Source: Acidobacteriota bacterium (GTDB lineage: Bacteria; Acidobacteriota; Terriglobia; Bryobacterales; Bryobacteraceae). Taken from it: a stretch of DNA of 64,000 bases. Below, piece after piece: positions 7,804 through 15,101 of the stretch (positions are counted from its first letter, which is position 1; each line of letters begins with the position of its first letter). The position numbers were made by a program, and so were the translations under genes. The DNA is taken from positions 1 to 64,000 of the forward strand of contig JAFDVS010000074.1 of the NCBI GenBank assembly GCA_018268935.1. The letters are read 5' to 3'. A model generated the notes under the pieces. It worked only from the letters and a program-made list of their open reading frames with translations, ran no database searches and was not told where the DNA came from.

Positions 7804-8727
7804 ATGCCTCAAGGCGCAATCACCCTCCCAATCTCCGCTCTCGCAGGCGATCCGCTGCAGGCGGCAGTGGACATTGACCTCGATCCGCTTCCGCCGCCGG
7901 CAGGCGCTGGTGGCGCGCGGATGCAGGCGTCAGTGAACATGGGCAATGCCCGTGAGGTGAAACTGGAGAAGATCGAATGCATCGGCGGGCCGGGGACGCG
8001 CTACATGATCACGGTGCGTTCGAAGAACTACTGCCCCTATTCGTTCTTCCAGATGGTGACATCCGACCGTGTGCTGCAGGCCAGCGATTCAGTGGATCTG
8101 TGGGTGGACCCGTCGCGGGTAAAAGGAATAAAAGGACCGAAATTTCAGGATTTGGATCCGCGCCAGCAGCGCATGCTGGACACCGCGCGCATGTTCCAGT
8201 TGCTGCCGGAGGATCAGGACCTGGTTGGCAAGAGCGGGGCGAAACTGTACAACGCGCTCGGGCCCCTGCGGCAGGCCTGCTTTCTGAACATTGTGAAGAA
8301 AGCCGCGCACCGCGGCACGACGGCCAATTGCGGCAGGTTCATCCGCAGCCTGATCCTGTGCCGGCAGGACCGCTTCTTCGCGATGGTGGAACCGGAGATC
8401 CAGGACTTCCTGCGCAACAGCGATCTGTTCAAATCGGCGCCGAACACGCTGCATGAGCCGCTGCCCGACTTCCAGATGGAGGAGAGTTTCAAGTCGCGTG
8501 ATCCGCACGCCAATCTGCAGGTCACGCTGATGCGGCACGCCAACGGCGCTCTGATGGCCGCCGATATCGACATCGATGAAGCGAGCGGCATCGAGCATGG
8601 ATTCGAAGTGATTCGCAACGCGGTCTTTCAGGACCGCACAAACCCATATCTGATTCACCAATTTCTGATCGCGGCCGATCCGATCGAGAAGACGCTTGAT
8701 CCCGGCTACCGGTTCCTTTTCAAATAG
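7804..8727 (+). CDS. Conserved-looking protein of unknown function
   Basis: A 307-residue soluble protein that I do not recognise. It has no signal peptide or membrane helix. An N-terminal Pro-rich linker (residues about 25-40) precedes a beta-rich stretch (KLEKIECIGGPGTRYMITVRSKNYCPYSFF), then a mainly helical part with QACFLNIVKKAAH and CGRFIRSLILCRQDRFF. The C-terminal part carries several acidic/His motifs (LMRHANGALMAADIDIDEASGIEHGFEV). Six Cys residues are scattered without a CxxC pair. It stands alone between the MoaD-like gene and the convergent Crp/Fnr gene, whose stop lies 3 bases away. Confidence 0.7.
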   Translation: MPQGAITLPISALAGDPLQAAVDIDLDPLPPPAGAGGARMQASVNMGNAREVKLEKIECIGGPGTRYMITVRSKNYCPYSFFQMVTSDRVLQASDSVDLWVDPSRVKGIKGPKFQDLDPRQQRMLDTARMFQLLPEDQDLVGKSGAKLYNALGPLRQACFLNIVKKAAHRGTTANCGRFIRSLILCRQDRFFAMVEPEIQDFLRNSDLFKSAPNTLHEPLPDFQMEESFKSRDPHANLQVTLMRHANGALMAADIDIDEASGIEHGFEVIRNAVFQDRTNPYLIHQFLIAADPIEKTLDPGYRFLFK

Positions 8728-8730
8728 CCG

Positions 8731-9405
8731 CTAGAGTTCGGTGTTGGCCTCAGCCGTCAATGCGGCCCGATCGAGGATTTCCACCTCACGCCGCTGGACG
8801 CGGATCATGCCTTCCGATTGGAAGCGGCCGAGGTTGCGCGACACCACTTCGCGCACGGTGCCCATGCGGTTGGCGAGTTCTTCATGCGTTTCCGGCATGA
8901 GAAATTTCCCGCCCCCGGAGGTATCGCAAAAGGTGAGCAATTCCTGCGCCAGGCGCTGCCGGATGCTGCCGAAGGTGATCCGTTCCACGAGCGAGACAAG
9001 GTGCCGCAGGCGCATGCCGAAGGCGGCGAGAAAGCGCACGGCCAGGTCGGGATTGCGGCGGCAGGCATTGAGAAAATCGGATTTCAGGAGCAGAATACCG
9101 GCTGTGGGCTCCACCGCCATGACGGTGGCGGGATAAGGGCCGCCGTCGAACACGGGCACTTCCGCCACGGTGGAGGGGGAATGCTGCATCGCGAGCACGA
9201 TCTGCCGTCCACTCGGCGTCATCTTCACAACCTTGACCATGCCGTCGGCGATGATCCACAGGCCCTTGCAGGGTTCGCCTTCATCGAATAACGATTCTCC
9301 GGTTTCAAATCGCTTCACAATGGCGATGCTCGAAAGCGCCTGCAGTTCGGCCTCGGGAAGGAAGGCAAAGAGCTCGATTTCACGGAAAGCGGGGTGAAGA
9401 GCCAT
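8731..9405 (-). CDS. Crp/Fnr-family transcriptional regulator
   Basis: A 224-residue regulator with a cyclic-nucleotide-binding-type beta-barrel (residues about 10-125, motif GESLFDEGEPCKGLWII), a dimerisation helix, and a C-terminal winged helix with ETHEELANRMGTVREVVSRN as the recognition HTH. The four-cysteine N-terminal cluster of FNR is absent, so direct oxygen sensing by a 4Fe-4S cluster is unlikely. A DNR/NNR-type or cAMP-type effector is possible. It is divergent from the hemerythrin/YwiC pair, and a CRP-type palindrome lies in the 81-base gap, suggesting autoregulation and control of those genes. Confidence 0.9.
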   Translation of the reverse strand: MALHPAFREIELFAFLPEAELQALSSIAIVKRFETGESLFDEGEPCKGLWIIADGMVKVVKMTPSGRQIVLAMQHSPSTVAEVPVFDGGPYPATVMAVEPTAGILLLKSDFLNACRRNPDLAVRFLAAFGMRLRHLVSLVERITFGSIRQRLAQELLTFCDTSGGGKFLMPETHEELANRMGTVREVVSRNLGRFQSEGMIRVQRREVEILDRAALTAEANTEL

Positions 9406-9436
9406 GGGGAACTCAGTTATTGTCCCACACCCTTTG

Positions 9437-9452
9437 CGTGACTACGGTCACA
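9437..9452. promoter_or_regulatory. CRP/FNR-type operator between divergent genes
   Basis: CGTGACTACGGTCACA fits TGTGA-N6-TCACA at nine of ten half-site bases. It also contains a perfect GTGAC-N4-GTCAC inverted repeat. It lies between the Crp/Fnr gene start (9405, leftward) and the hemerythrin gene start (9487, rightward). The obvious ligand is the divergent regulator itself. This is inferred from position and symmetry. Confidence 0.62.
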
Positions 9453-9486
9453 AACACGCATACCGCTTGCAGGTTATCCTGGTGCC

Positions 9487-10029
9487 GTGATCAAGCCATC
9501 GCAATTATGCCAGGGAAATTCGCCGGAGCGTCAGACACTGGACGATCCGTTGCGTCATCTCACTGCTTGCCACCGGCGCATCGAAGAAAGGCTCGATACG
9601 CTGGAGCGGGTCACGCCGCACTGGCAATCGCGCCGGGACGAAGCGCTGGCCGCGGTGCGCAATGCGTTTCGCTTCTTCGATACGAACGGCGTTTGGCACA
9701 CAGAGGACGAAGAGCGCAGCATTTTCCCTCGCATGCGGCACGGGCTCAGCGAGGACGAGCAGGCCTATGTGGGGGAACTGGAGCGCCAGCATGACGTGGC
9801 GGAAGCCGCGTATGAAAATCTCCGCGCCATCGTGGGAAAGCTGAATGAGGCGCCAACCGGCGAGTGGGTAGCGGAGTACGATGCGGCGGCAAAAACCCTG
9901 GCGCGGCTCTATCGGGATCACATCGCATCGGAGGATTCGCGTCTGGTGGAAATCGGTGCCCGCATCCTCAACGCCACGGAACTGGAAACCATCTCCGCGG
10001 AAATGAAACGGCGGCGAGGCCTGGCATGA
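9487..10029 (+). CDS. Hemerythrin HHE-domain protein
   Basis: A 180-residue protein of the hemerythrin-like HHE family with a GTG start at 9487. Candidate di-iron ligands occur in order: HLTACHRRIEERL (about 25-38), HTEDEERSIFPRM (about 72-85), LERQHDVAE (about 100) and YRDHIASEDSRL (about 140-150). Family members bind O2 or NO, or sense or repair under nitrosative stress (YtfE/DnrN). The stop overlaps the YwiC-like ATG (ATGA), so they form one operon. The CRP/FNR-type palindrome 35 bases upstream supports control by the divergent regulator. Confidence 0.85.
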   Translation: MIKPSQLCQGNSPERQTLDDPLRHLTACHRRIEERLDTLERVTPHWQSRRDEALAAVRNAFRFFDTNGVWHTEDEERSIFPRMRHGLSEDEQAYVGELERQHDVAEAAYENLRAIVGKLNEAPTGEWVAEYDAAAKTLARLYRDHIASEDSRLVEIGARILNATELETISAEMKRRRGLA

Positions 10030-10823
10030 AACCCTTACTGCTGCCTCGTGAACACGGCGCATGGGGAATGCTGCTGCAACCGTTCCTGGCGGCGGCAATC
10101 CTCAGCCGTCAATGGACGTGGCTCTTCTTCCCTGCCCTGCTTTCCGTACTGATTGTGTTCATCATGCGCGAGCCGCTGCTGGTGCTGGCGCGGCAGCATT
10201 CGGTCTGGCGTGAGCCGCGCCCCGAATCAGAGATCGCACGGCGCAACGTAGTTTACGAAACCTTCGTGCTGGCGATCTGCGGCGTGGCTCTGCTCACGCA
10301 GGTGCCGGTGGCGGTGCTGTGCGCGCTAGGCATCGCCGCGGCTTCGCTCAGCGCGCTGGCTCTGTACATGACCATGCGCAACAAGCAGCGCTCGGTGTGG
10401 CTGCAATCGGCCAGCGCCTTCGGACTCAGTTCCTCCGCGCTGCTGGCGAGCCAAGTGGGCCGCGGCACGCTTTCCGATTACGCATCCTGGGCCATGTGGG
10501 CGATACTGAGCCTGCATTTCCTCACTGGCATCTTTCTCGTCCATGCGAGGCTGGACAAGCGGACGGGTAAACCAACGGCCGGCGTGATGCAACGCTACGC
10601 GTTGTTCTGCATTGTGGTGAGCCTCGCCTGCGGCGCGGCAGGACTCGCATTCGGGGATGCGCGAATCCTGCCTCCGCTCTGGTTGAGTGCCGTGATCAGC
10701 GCGGGCGAACTATGGTGGATGAGCCGCCCGGCATCATTGAAGGAGCCGCTGAAGCGCGTCGGATGGCGTGCGCTGACAGCCTCACTGGTTCACACCGCCG
10801 TAGCCATCATTGCTCTCTGGTAG
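10026..10823 (+). CDS. YwiC-like integral membrane protein
   Basis: The start is taken at the ATG in the ATGA overlap (265 residues), because it gives the family N-terminus MKPLLLPREHGAWGMLLQPF; a longer frame to 9864 only shadows the hemerythrin gene. Seven to eight hydrophobic helices follow. PREHGAW is the YwiC signature. The function is unknown, but in Bacillus subtilis ywiC sits in the nar/fnr/arfM anaerobic gene region, and here it again sits with an Fnr-family regulator. That makes a role in anaerobic or NO response plausible, by inference. Its end overlaps the convergent Spy-like gene by 17 bases. Confidence 0.8.
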   Translation: MKPLLLPREHGAWGMLLQPFLAAAILSRQWTWLFFPALLSVLIVFIMREPLLVLARQHSVWREPRPESEIARRNVVYETFVLAICGVALLTQVPVAVLCALGIAAASLSALALYMTMRNKQRSVWLQSASAFGLSSSALLASQVGRGTLSDYASWAMWAILSLHFLTGIFLVHARLDKRTGKPTAGVMQRYALFCIVVSLACGAAGLAFGDARILPPLWLSAVISAGELWWMSRPASLKEPLKRVGWRALTASLVHTAVAIIALW

Positions 10824-11325
10824 GCGGAGGACCTGGGCGACGCATCGGCAGAGGTCCGTTGGGCGGCGCGCCTTCCGGAGATTTCACCAATCCCAATGTT
10901 CTGGCCTCATGCATGGCGGGCAGTAGTTTCGCCGCATCCTGCAGGGCTTTGAGCTTCGCCCGTTGCTGCTCATCGAGCACGCCGGCGGCTTGTGCAAAGA
11001 AGCTCTCATCGGCGCCGCGCACCTGTTTGCGATAGGTTTCCACTTCCAGCATCAGACGCCCCAGCGCAGCCGCGTCGGTGGAGCCGGACCGCACCATCTC
11101 ATCCACCTGCCGCCGCCTGGCATTCATTTCTTCCAGCTTGGAGCGGTTGCCATCGGCGCGCGAACGCATCAACTGCCGCAACTGCGAGGTCTGCGCATCG
11201 CTCAAGCCCAGATACTGCTGCAGCGCGTCAAAAGAAGGCGGCGGCCCCGGTGGGCGTCCCATGGGGCGCGGCGGATTCTGCGCGGTCAAGGTAACCGCGA
11301 CTGCGAAGATCATTAAGGTTTTCAT
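10807..11325 (-). CDS. Periplasmic Spy/CpxP-like (LTXXQ-type) protein
   Basis: The start is taken at the ATG at 11325, because GAGGT lies 6 bases upstream and the encoded N-terminus MKTLMIFAVAVTLTAQ is a signal peptide; the frame extends further but without a start signal. The 172-residue product is almost all helix after a Pro-rich segment, with LQQYLGLSDAQTSQLRQL and LDEQQRAKLKALQ as LTXXQ-like repeats. This family includes the chaperone Spy and the Cpx inhibitor CpxP. The C-terminus is again Pro/Arg-rich. The role is probably periplasmic chaperone or metal/stress response; no two-component partner is nearby. Confidence 0.68.
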   Translation of the reverse strand: MKTLMIFAVAVTLTAQNPPRPMGRPPGPPPSFDALQQYLGLSDAQTSQLRQLMRSRADGNRSKLEEMNARRRQVDEMVRSGSTDAAALGRLMLEVETYRKQVRGADESFFAQAAGVLDEQQRAKLKALQDAAKLLPAMHEARTLGLVKSPEGAPPNGPLPMRRPGPPPTREQ

Positions 11326-11369
11326 CGGATACCTCATGCATCCAATGACGGGACCGCGCCTCAGTGAGA

Positions 11370-11804
11370 TTACACCTGGCGGGAAATTCCAAATTGCGGC
11401 CAGTATTTTTCCGGCAACCGCGCCGGGCGCAAATCGCGGCCGCAAAAAACATGTTTGGTGTAACCTGTGGCCAGCTTACGGCCGTCCGCCGCGCGCATTT
11501 CATAAGCGAAGGTGACCATGCGCGGATGCGCGGCATCGAGCCACGTCACCACTACAACCTCTTCGTCATAAAGCGCAGGCGCCTGGTAGCGGCAATTGGC
11601 TTCGGCAACCGTCAGAAGGATGCCATCTTCCCGTTCCATGGCACTGTACTGCACACCGATGGAGCGGCAAAACTCCACGCGGCCGATTTCCATCCAGACC
11701 AGATAATTCGCATAGTACACAATGCCCATCTGGTCGGTTTCGGCATAGCGGACACGGAACCTCGTTTCGTGGCGATGGGTCACATTACCGGACCGATCCG
11801 CCAC
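11370..11804 (-). CDS. Hotdog-fold acyl-CoA thioesterase (YbgC/FadM type)
   Basis: A 144-residue 4HBT-family thioesterase. The signature RVRYAETDQMGIVYYANYLVWME contains the catalytic Asp, expected at about residue 23, and the usual HTH-like continuation GRVEFCRSIG. The start codon is GTG at 11804, lying inside the 3' end of the altronate dehydratase gene (25-base overlap), so it is the last gene of the leftward operon. It hydrolyses acyl-CoA or acyl-ACP thioesters; the physiological substrate is unknown and the link to altronate catabolism is unclear. Confidence 0.88.
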   Translation of the reverse strand: MADRSGNVTHRHETRFRVRYAETDQMGIVYYANYLVWMEIGRVEFCRSIGVQYSAMEREDGILLTVAEANCRYQAPALYDEEVVVVTWLDAAHPRMVTFAYEMRAADGRKLATGYTKHVFCGRDLRPARLPEKYWPQFGISRQV

Positions 11805-13318
11805 GGCACGAACTCTTTATGTCCCAGGACTTCGGCGCACGTCTTTTCGCCGCTGGCCACGCGCAGAACGAGGTCAAAGATCTCTTTCCCGACCGAGGCG
11901 ACGGTGGCCTGCCCGTCGGCGATACGGCCTGCATTGACATCCATGTTGTCGCGCAACCGGTTGTACATGGTCGTGTTGGTGGCGATCTTGATGACCGGAA
12001 CGCTGGGGAACCCCGTGGCCGAACCGCGCCCCGTGGTGAATGCCATCACGTTGCAACCGCCGGCGGCGAGGCCGGTGAGTGAGACCGGATCATAGCCGGG
12101 CGTATTCATGAAACAGAAGCCGGGCGAAGTGATGGCCTCGGCGTAATCCACCACCTGCATGAGCGTGGTGGTGCCGCCTTTGGCCGCGGCGCCCAACGAT
12201 TTTTCCAGGATGTTGGTGAGTCCGCCTTCTTTGTTGCCGGGTGAGGGATTGTCGTCGAAGCTGCCGTCAAATCGCGACAGATACTGTTTGTACCAGCGCA
12301 CGAGGCCAAGCAGTTTCTCCGCCACTTCACGATTGCGGGAGCGCTTCACCAGGAGATGCTCGGCGCCGAAAATCTCCGTCGTTTCCGAGAGGACGGCGGA
12401 GGCATTGATTGCCGCCAGCAAATCCGCGCAAGCGCCCAAGGCGGGATTTGCCGTGATTCCGGAGAAGGAATCCGAACCGCCGCATTCGAGACCAAGCACA
12501 ATCTTCGACGCGGAAATGGAGGTTCGCTTCTCATCGGCGGCACGCTCCATCATGCTGGCGATGGCTTCGCGCGCGGCGGCAACGGTGGCCCGGGTGCCGC
12601 CCGAACCCTGGAGCGTAAAGCCCTGCAAGCGATCGGTGCGCGGGGAGCCGTGCCCCAGGTAATGATCGATCTGATTGACCTCGCAGCCGAGGCCGAGAAT
12701 GACTGCACCCGCGACGTTGGGATGCATCAACACGCCACGCAGCGTGCGCTGCAACTGCACCGTATCCGGCCCGACCGAGTGGCCACAGCCTTCGCCATGC
12801 GGGAACGCGATCACGCCATCCACATTGGGAGGCATGGTCTCCAGCGCATAGCTTTGGGCAATCAATTCGGCGGTGTGCGCGGCGCAATTGCTGGCCGCCA
12901 CCACGGCAATATAGTTGCGAGTGCCGGCCCGCCCGTCTTCGCGCAAGTATCCCTGAAAGGTGGGCACATTGGCGGGCATCGGCGGATACGGCACTTCCTT
13001 TTCGGGGAACTCATACTGCAGATGCAGCTCTTCGTACTTGAGGTTGTGCACATGCACCCATTGGCCGGGCTGCAACCTGGTTTTGGCCGCACCGATGTCT
13101 TGCCCGTAGCGGACGATGCGGCCGCCCTCGGGGACTTCGCGCACGGACACTTTGTGTCCCACGGGAATCTGTTCGCGCACGGTGATGGGAACGCCATCCA
13201 CTTCGATGGTTTGTCCGACGGACAGCGGGGCGCGCGCCACCGCGATGTTATCCGTGGGGTGTAGGTGAATGACGGCATTCTGCGCCGTTGGCGGCATTGC
13301 AATTTCAACCAGGCTCAT
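11780..13318 (-). CDS. uxaA: Altronate dehydratase (UxaA family)
   Basis: A 512-residue enzyme with both UxaA parts fused as in E. coli: an N-terminal SAF domain (residues about 15-95) and the large catalytic domain (about 110-510). Landmarks are GTRNYIAVVAASNCAA, FPHGEGCG, ILGLGCEVNQ, LGLECGGSDSFSG and CFMNTPGYDPVS. It dehydrates D-altronate to 2-keto-3-deoxygluconate in galacturonate (pectin) catabolism; galactarate dehydratase is a close alternative. Nine bases follow the upstream HIT-like gene, so they are probably co-transcribed. No uxaB or uxaC was seen in the window. Confidence 0.88.
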   Translation of the reverse strand: MSLVEIAMPPTAQNAVIHLHPTDNIAVARAPLSVGQTIEVDGVPITVREQIPVGHKVSVREVPEGGRIVRYGQDIGAAKTRLQPGQWVHVHNLKYEELHLQYEFPEKEVPYPPMPANVPTFQGYLREDGRAGTRNYIAVVAASNCAAHTAELIAQSYALETMPPNVDGVIAFPHGEGCGHSVGPDTVQLQRTLRGVLMHPNVAGAVILGLGCEVNQIDHYLGHGSPRTDRLQGFTLQGSGGTRATVAAAREAIASMMERAADEKRTSISASKIVLGLECGGSDSFSGITANPALGACADLLAAINASAVLSETTEIFGAEHLLVKRSRNREVAEKLLGLVRWYKQYLSRFDGSFDDNPSPGNKEGGLTNILEKSLGAAAKGGTTTLMQVVDYAEAITSPGFCFMNTPGYDPVSLTGLAAGGCNVMAFTTGRGSATGFPSVPVIKIATNTTMYNRLRDNMDVNAGRIADGQATVASVGKEIFDLVLRVASGEKTCAEVLGHKEFVPWRIGPVM

Positions 13319-13327
13319 AGGCTCCCT

Positions 13328-13903
13328 CTATCTCATCAAAGCGGTTTCAGTGATCTGTTCGCCAAGGTGCACATGCAGCCCTTTGGCCACGGGGTGAACA
13401 TAGATTCCCTCGTTCTTTGGCGTTGGGATATCTTCGGCGCGGCGCACAGTAATCACCTTGCGATCGTTTTCGGCAGCCTTGAGGAACTTGCCGATGTGCA
13501 GATGGGCATGGCACTGGGTACGCACCTCAGCGCCGTTATAGGCGATCCCCCAGTCCTGATCGCCCCACAATTCCACAGCCTTCCCAATGGCTGCTTTCCA
13601 CAACGCGATGCGTTCCGGTTTGCCGTAGTCGTGCAGGTGGTGCGAGTCCGCCTGGTGCTTGCGCGGCAGCGCCAGCCAGCGCGTCGGCTTACGGGGATTG
13701 ATGTCCTTCAGAAAAAACGGTTCGTCAGTGGAATGTTTTTCCGCTTCGTTGCAGAGGCTGCACTGCCGCGCCTTCATCGACTCCGGTTTGGCCGGGTCGC
13801 AGACGCAAGGGTTCCCCAACGAGATACGAGCCGACACCTGCGCGGGCAAAGAGACGGCGAGAGACAACGCGGCAACGAACCGCACCAGATTGACTACGGA
13901 CAT
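13328..13903 (-). CDS. Secreted HIT-like hydrolase
   Basis: A 191-residue protein with a signal peptide (about residues 1-25). CVCDPAKPESMKARQCSLCNEAE gives several Cys residues, possibly a metal site. The HIT-like catalytic motif is in VRTQCHAHLHIGKF (about residues 128-141), which also resembles the RTQ..LHIH motif of CDP-diacylglycerol pyrophosphatase (Cdh). It thus probably hydrolyses a nucleotide or phospho-anhydride bond outside the cytoplasm; the substrate is unknown. It lies between the ankyrin gene (10-base gap) and altronate dehydratase (9-base gap) in one leftward run. Confidence 0.62.
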   Translation of the reverse strand: MSVVNLVRFVAALSLAVSLPAQVSARISLGNPCVCDPAKPESMKARQCSLCNEAEKHSTDEPFFLKDINPRKPTRWLALPRKHQADSHHLHDYGKPERIALWKAAIGKAVELWGDQDWGIAYNGAEVRTQCHAHLHIGKFLKAAENDRKVITVRRAEDIPTPKNEGIYVHPVAKGLHVHLGEQITETALMR

Positions 13904-13913
13904 AGATCAGTAA

Positions 13914-14597
13914 CTACTGTACTCCAGGCGCGTCCATCAAAAGATCGACGATCGGCTGGTTGCCATTGCACATCGCCAGATCAAGGGGCAATTGCCCGTT
14001 GTCGGCGCGGATGTTCGTTTTGGCTCCGTGCGTCAGCAACACCTTGGTCATCTCGATATCGCCGTTCTGCGCCGCGGCGTGCAGCGGAGTCCAGCCGCCG
14101 TGCTGCGTGGCGTTGATATCGGCGCCTTTGTCCAGCAGCATGGCCACGATATCGCGGCTGCGGCCGGCGGCGGCGGCATGCAGCGGGTGATTGTTCATGG
14201 CGTTGGTGGACCGCGCCAGCACGTTGGCCCCGGCGTTGAGCAGATAAGCCACAGCGTCCTTGCGTCCGAAGAATGCCGCCAGGTGCAATGCCGTCCATCC
14301 GTCGGTGGAATGGGTGGTGAGCGAAGCGGGATCTTTGGCCAGCGCCTTCTCCAGTTTGGCCACGTTGCCGAGCGCGGAAGCGATGAATGCATCCACCTTG
14401 GCTCCACTCTGCAGCAGGAGGTTGATCACGTCCTTGCGGTCGTAATAGATGGCCACCAACACGGCAGGCACGCCCTGATCGTTGCGGGAGTCGGCCAGTT
14501 CGGGATGCTCGTTAATCATGGTGGTGAGCGCGAACACGTCGTCGCTCTTCACCAGGTCAAAGAATTCTTGAATCAGTTCGGGGTTGAGTTCGCTCAT
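13914..14597 (-). CDS. Ankyrin-repeat protein (cytoplasmic)
   Basis: A 227-residue protein made almost entirely of ankyrin repeats, about six. The clearest are STDGWTALHLAAFFGRKDAV, NAMNNHPLHAAAAGRSRD, HGGWTPLHAAAQNGDIEMTK and the final DNGQLPLDLAMCNGNQ. There is no signal peptide. It gives a protein-binding scaffold and no reaction can be assigned. Its ATG overlaps the stop of the 153-residue unknown gene upstream (ATGA), so the two products are likely to work together. Confidence 0.85.
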   Translation of the reverse strand: MSELNPELIQEFFDLVKSDDVFALTTMINEHPELADSRNDQGVPAVLVAIYYDRKDVINLLLQSGAKVDAFIASALGNVAKLEKALAKDPASLTTHSTDGWTALHLAAFFGRKDAVAYLLNAGANVLARSTNAMNNHPLHAAAAGRSRDIVAMLLDKGADINATQHGGWTPLHAAAQNGDIEMTKVLLTHGAKTNIRADNGQLPLDLAMCNGNQPIVDLLMDAPGVQ

Positions 14598-15055
14598 GCG
14601 GCAGGAAGGTATACCTGTTCGGTCTTGCCCACTTCCCAGGCAAGATGGTTGATGTAAAAGAGGAGCGCCGGCTTGGGGTACCGTTCGCTAAATTCCTGCC
14701 AGGCGCGATCTTCCCAGCCCGGTGTCAGATGCTGCGACACATCCGCATCCTTCGGGAAAAAGCCGTCTTCATGGGGCACGCCGAGATAGTTCAACACGGC
14801 GATGATCATGTCCAGGTGCGAGATGAGAATCGACTGGGCCAGGTCCGTGGCGAATTCATCCTGCCTTTCGGAAAGCCTCGTCCAGAGCCGCGGCGACGCC
14901 CGCCGCAGAGTCTCCGAATTCAGTTTCGCCAGGTGCGCTCTGGCCTTCAAACGCTCGTAAAGATGGTAGGTTTTCAGTTTTCCCATGGAGATGGTGCGAA
15001 GCACACCGGTGAAGTTTTCTTCGCCCAGCCCCAGAAAGACATCGCAAAGCTGCAT
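14594..15055 (-). CDS. Unknown helical protein coupled to the ankyrin protein
   Basis: The start is taken at the ATG at 15055 (153 residues); a longer frame to 15154 would run through the purA start and its upstream hairpin. The product is alpha-helical and soluble, with no signal peptide and no family I recognise. Motifs are LGLGEENFTGVLRTISMGKLKTYHLYERL, SERQDEFATDLAQSILIS and a C-terminal YPKPALLFYINHLAWEVG. The stop overlaps the ankyrin ATG by four bases. It is divergent from purA with 46 bases between the starts. Confidence 0.65.
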   Translation of the reverse strand: MQLCDVFLGLGEENFTGVLRTISMGKLKTYHLYERLKARAHLAKLNSETLRRASPRLWTRLSERQDEFATDLAQSILISHLDMIIAVLNYLGVPHEDGFFPKDADVSQHLTPGWEDRAWQEFSERYPKPALLFYINHLAWEVGKTEQVYLPAA

Positions 15056-15074
15056 CAAGGCCAGAGTAACACGA

Positions 15075-15080
15075 TACAAT
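15075..15080 (+). promoter_or_regulatory. Candidate -10 box for purA
   Basis: TACAAT matches five of six sigma-70 -10 bases and sits 21 bases before the purA ATG. No convincing -35 box is seen 17 bases upstream. The inverted repeat starting at 15079 overlaps its end, so a protein bound there would block this promoter. Confidence 0.35.
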
Positions 15081-15099
15081 GAAGGATTTGGTCCTTCAT
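15079..15099 (+). promoter_or_regulatory. 8-5-8 inverted repeat just before purA
   Basis: ATGAAGGA and TCCTTCAT form a perfect 8-base stem around the loop TTTGG, ending 2 bases before the purA ATG. The left arm holds the only SD-like bases (GAAGGA), so as RNA it would hide the ribosome site. As DNA it could be an operator overlapping the -10 box. The same bases encode an 8-codon open frame (15079-15105) whose stop overlaps the purA ATG. Confidence 0.45.
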
Positions 15100-15101
15100 T
15101 C

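Noticed and set aside
8731..9405. FNR-type Fe-S oxygen sensor for the Crp/Fnr gene
   Set aside because: The N-terminal cysteine cluster is absent, so the regulator is not a classical FNR.
14985..15101. N-terminal extension of purA
   Set aside because: The added 39 residues do not look like PurA and run through the promoter and hairpin of the gene.
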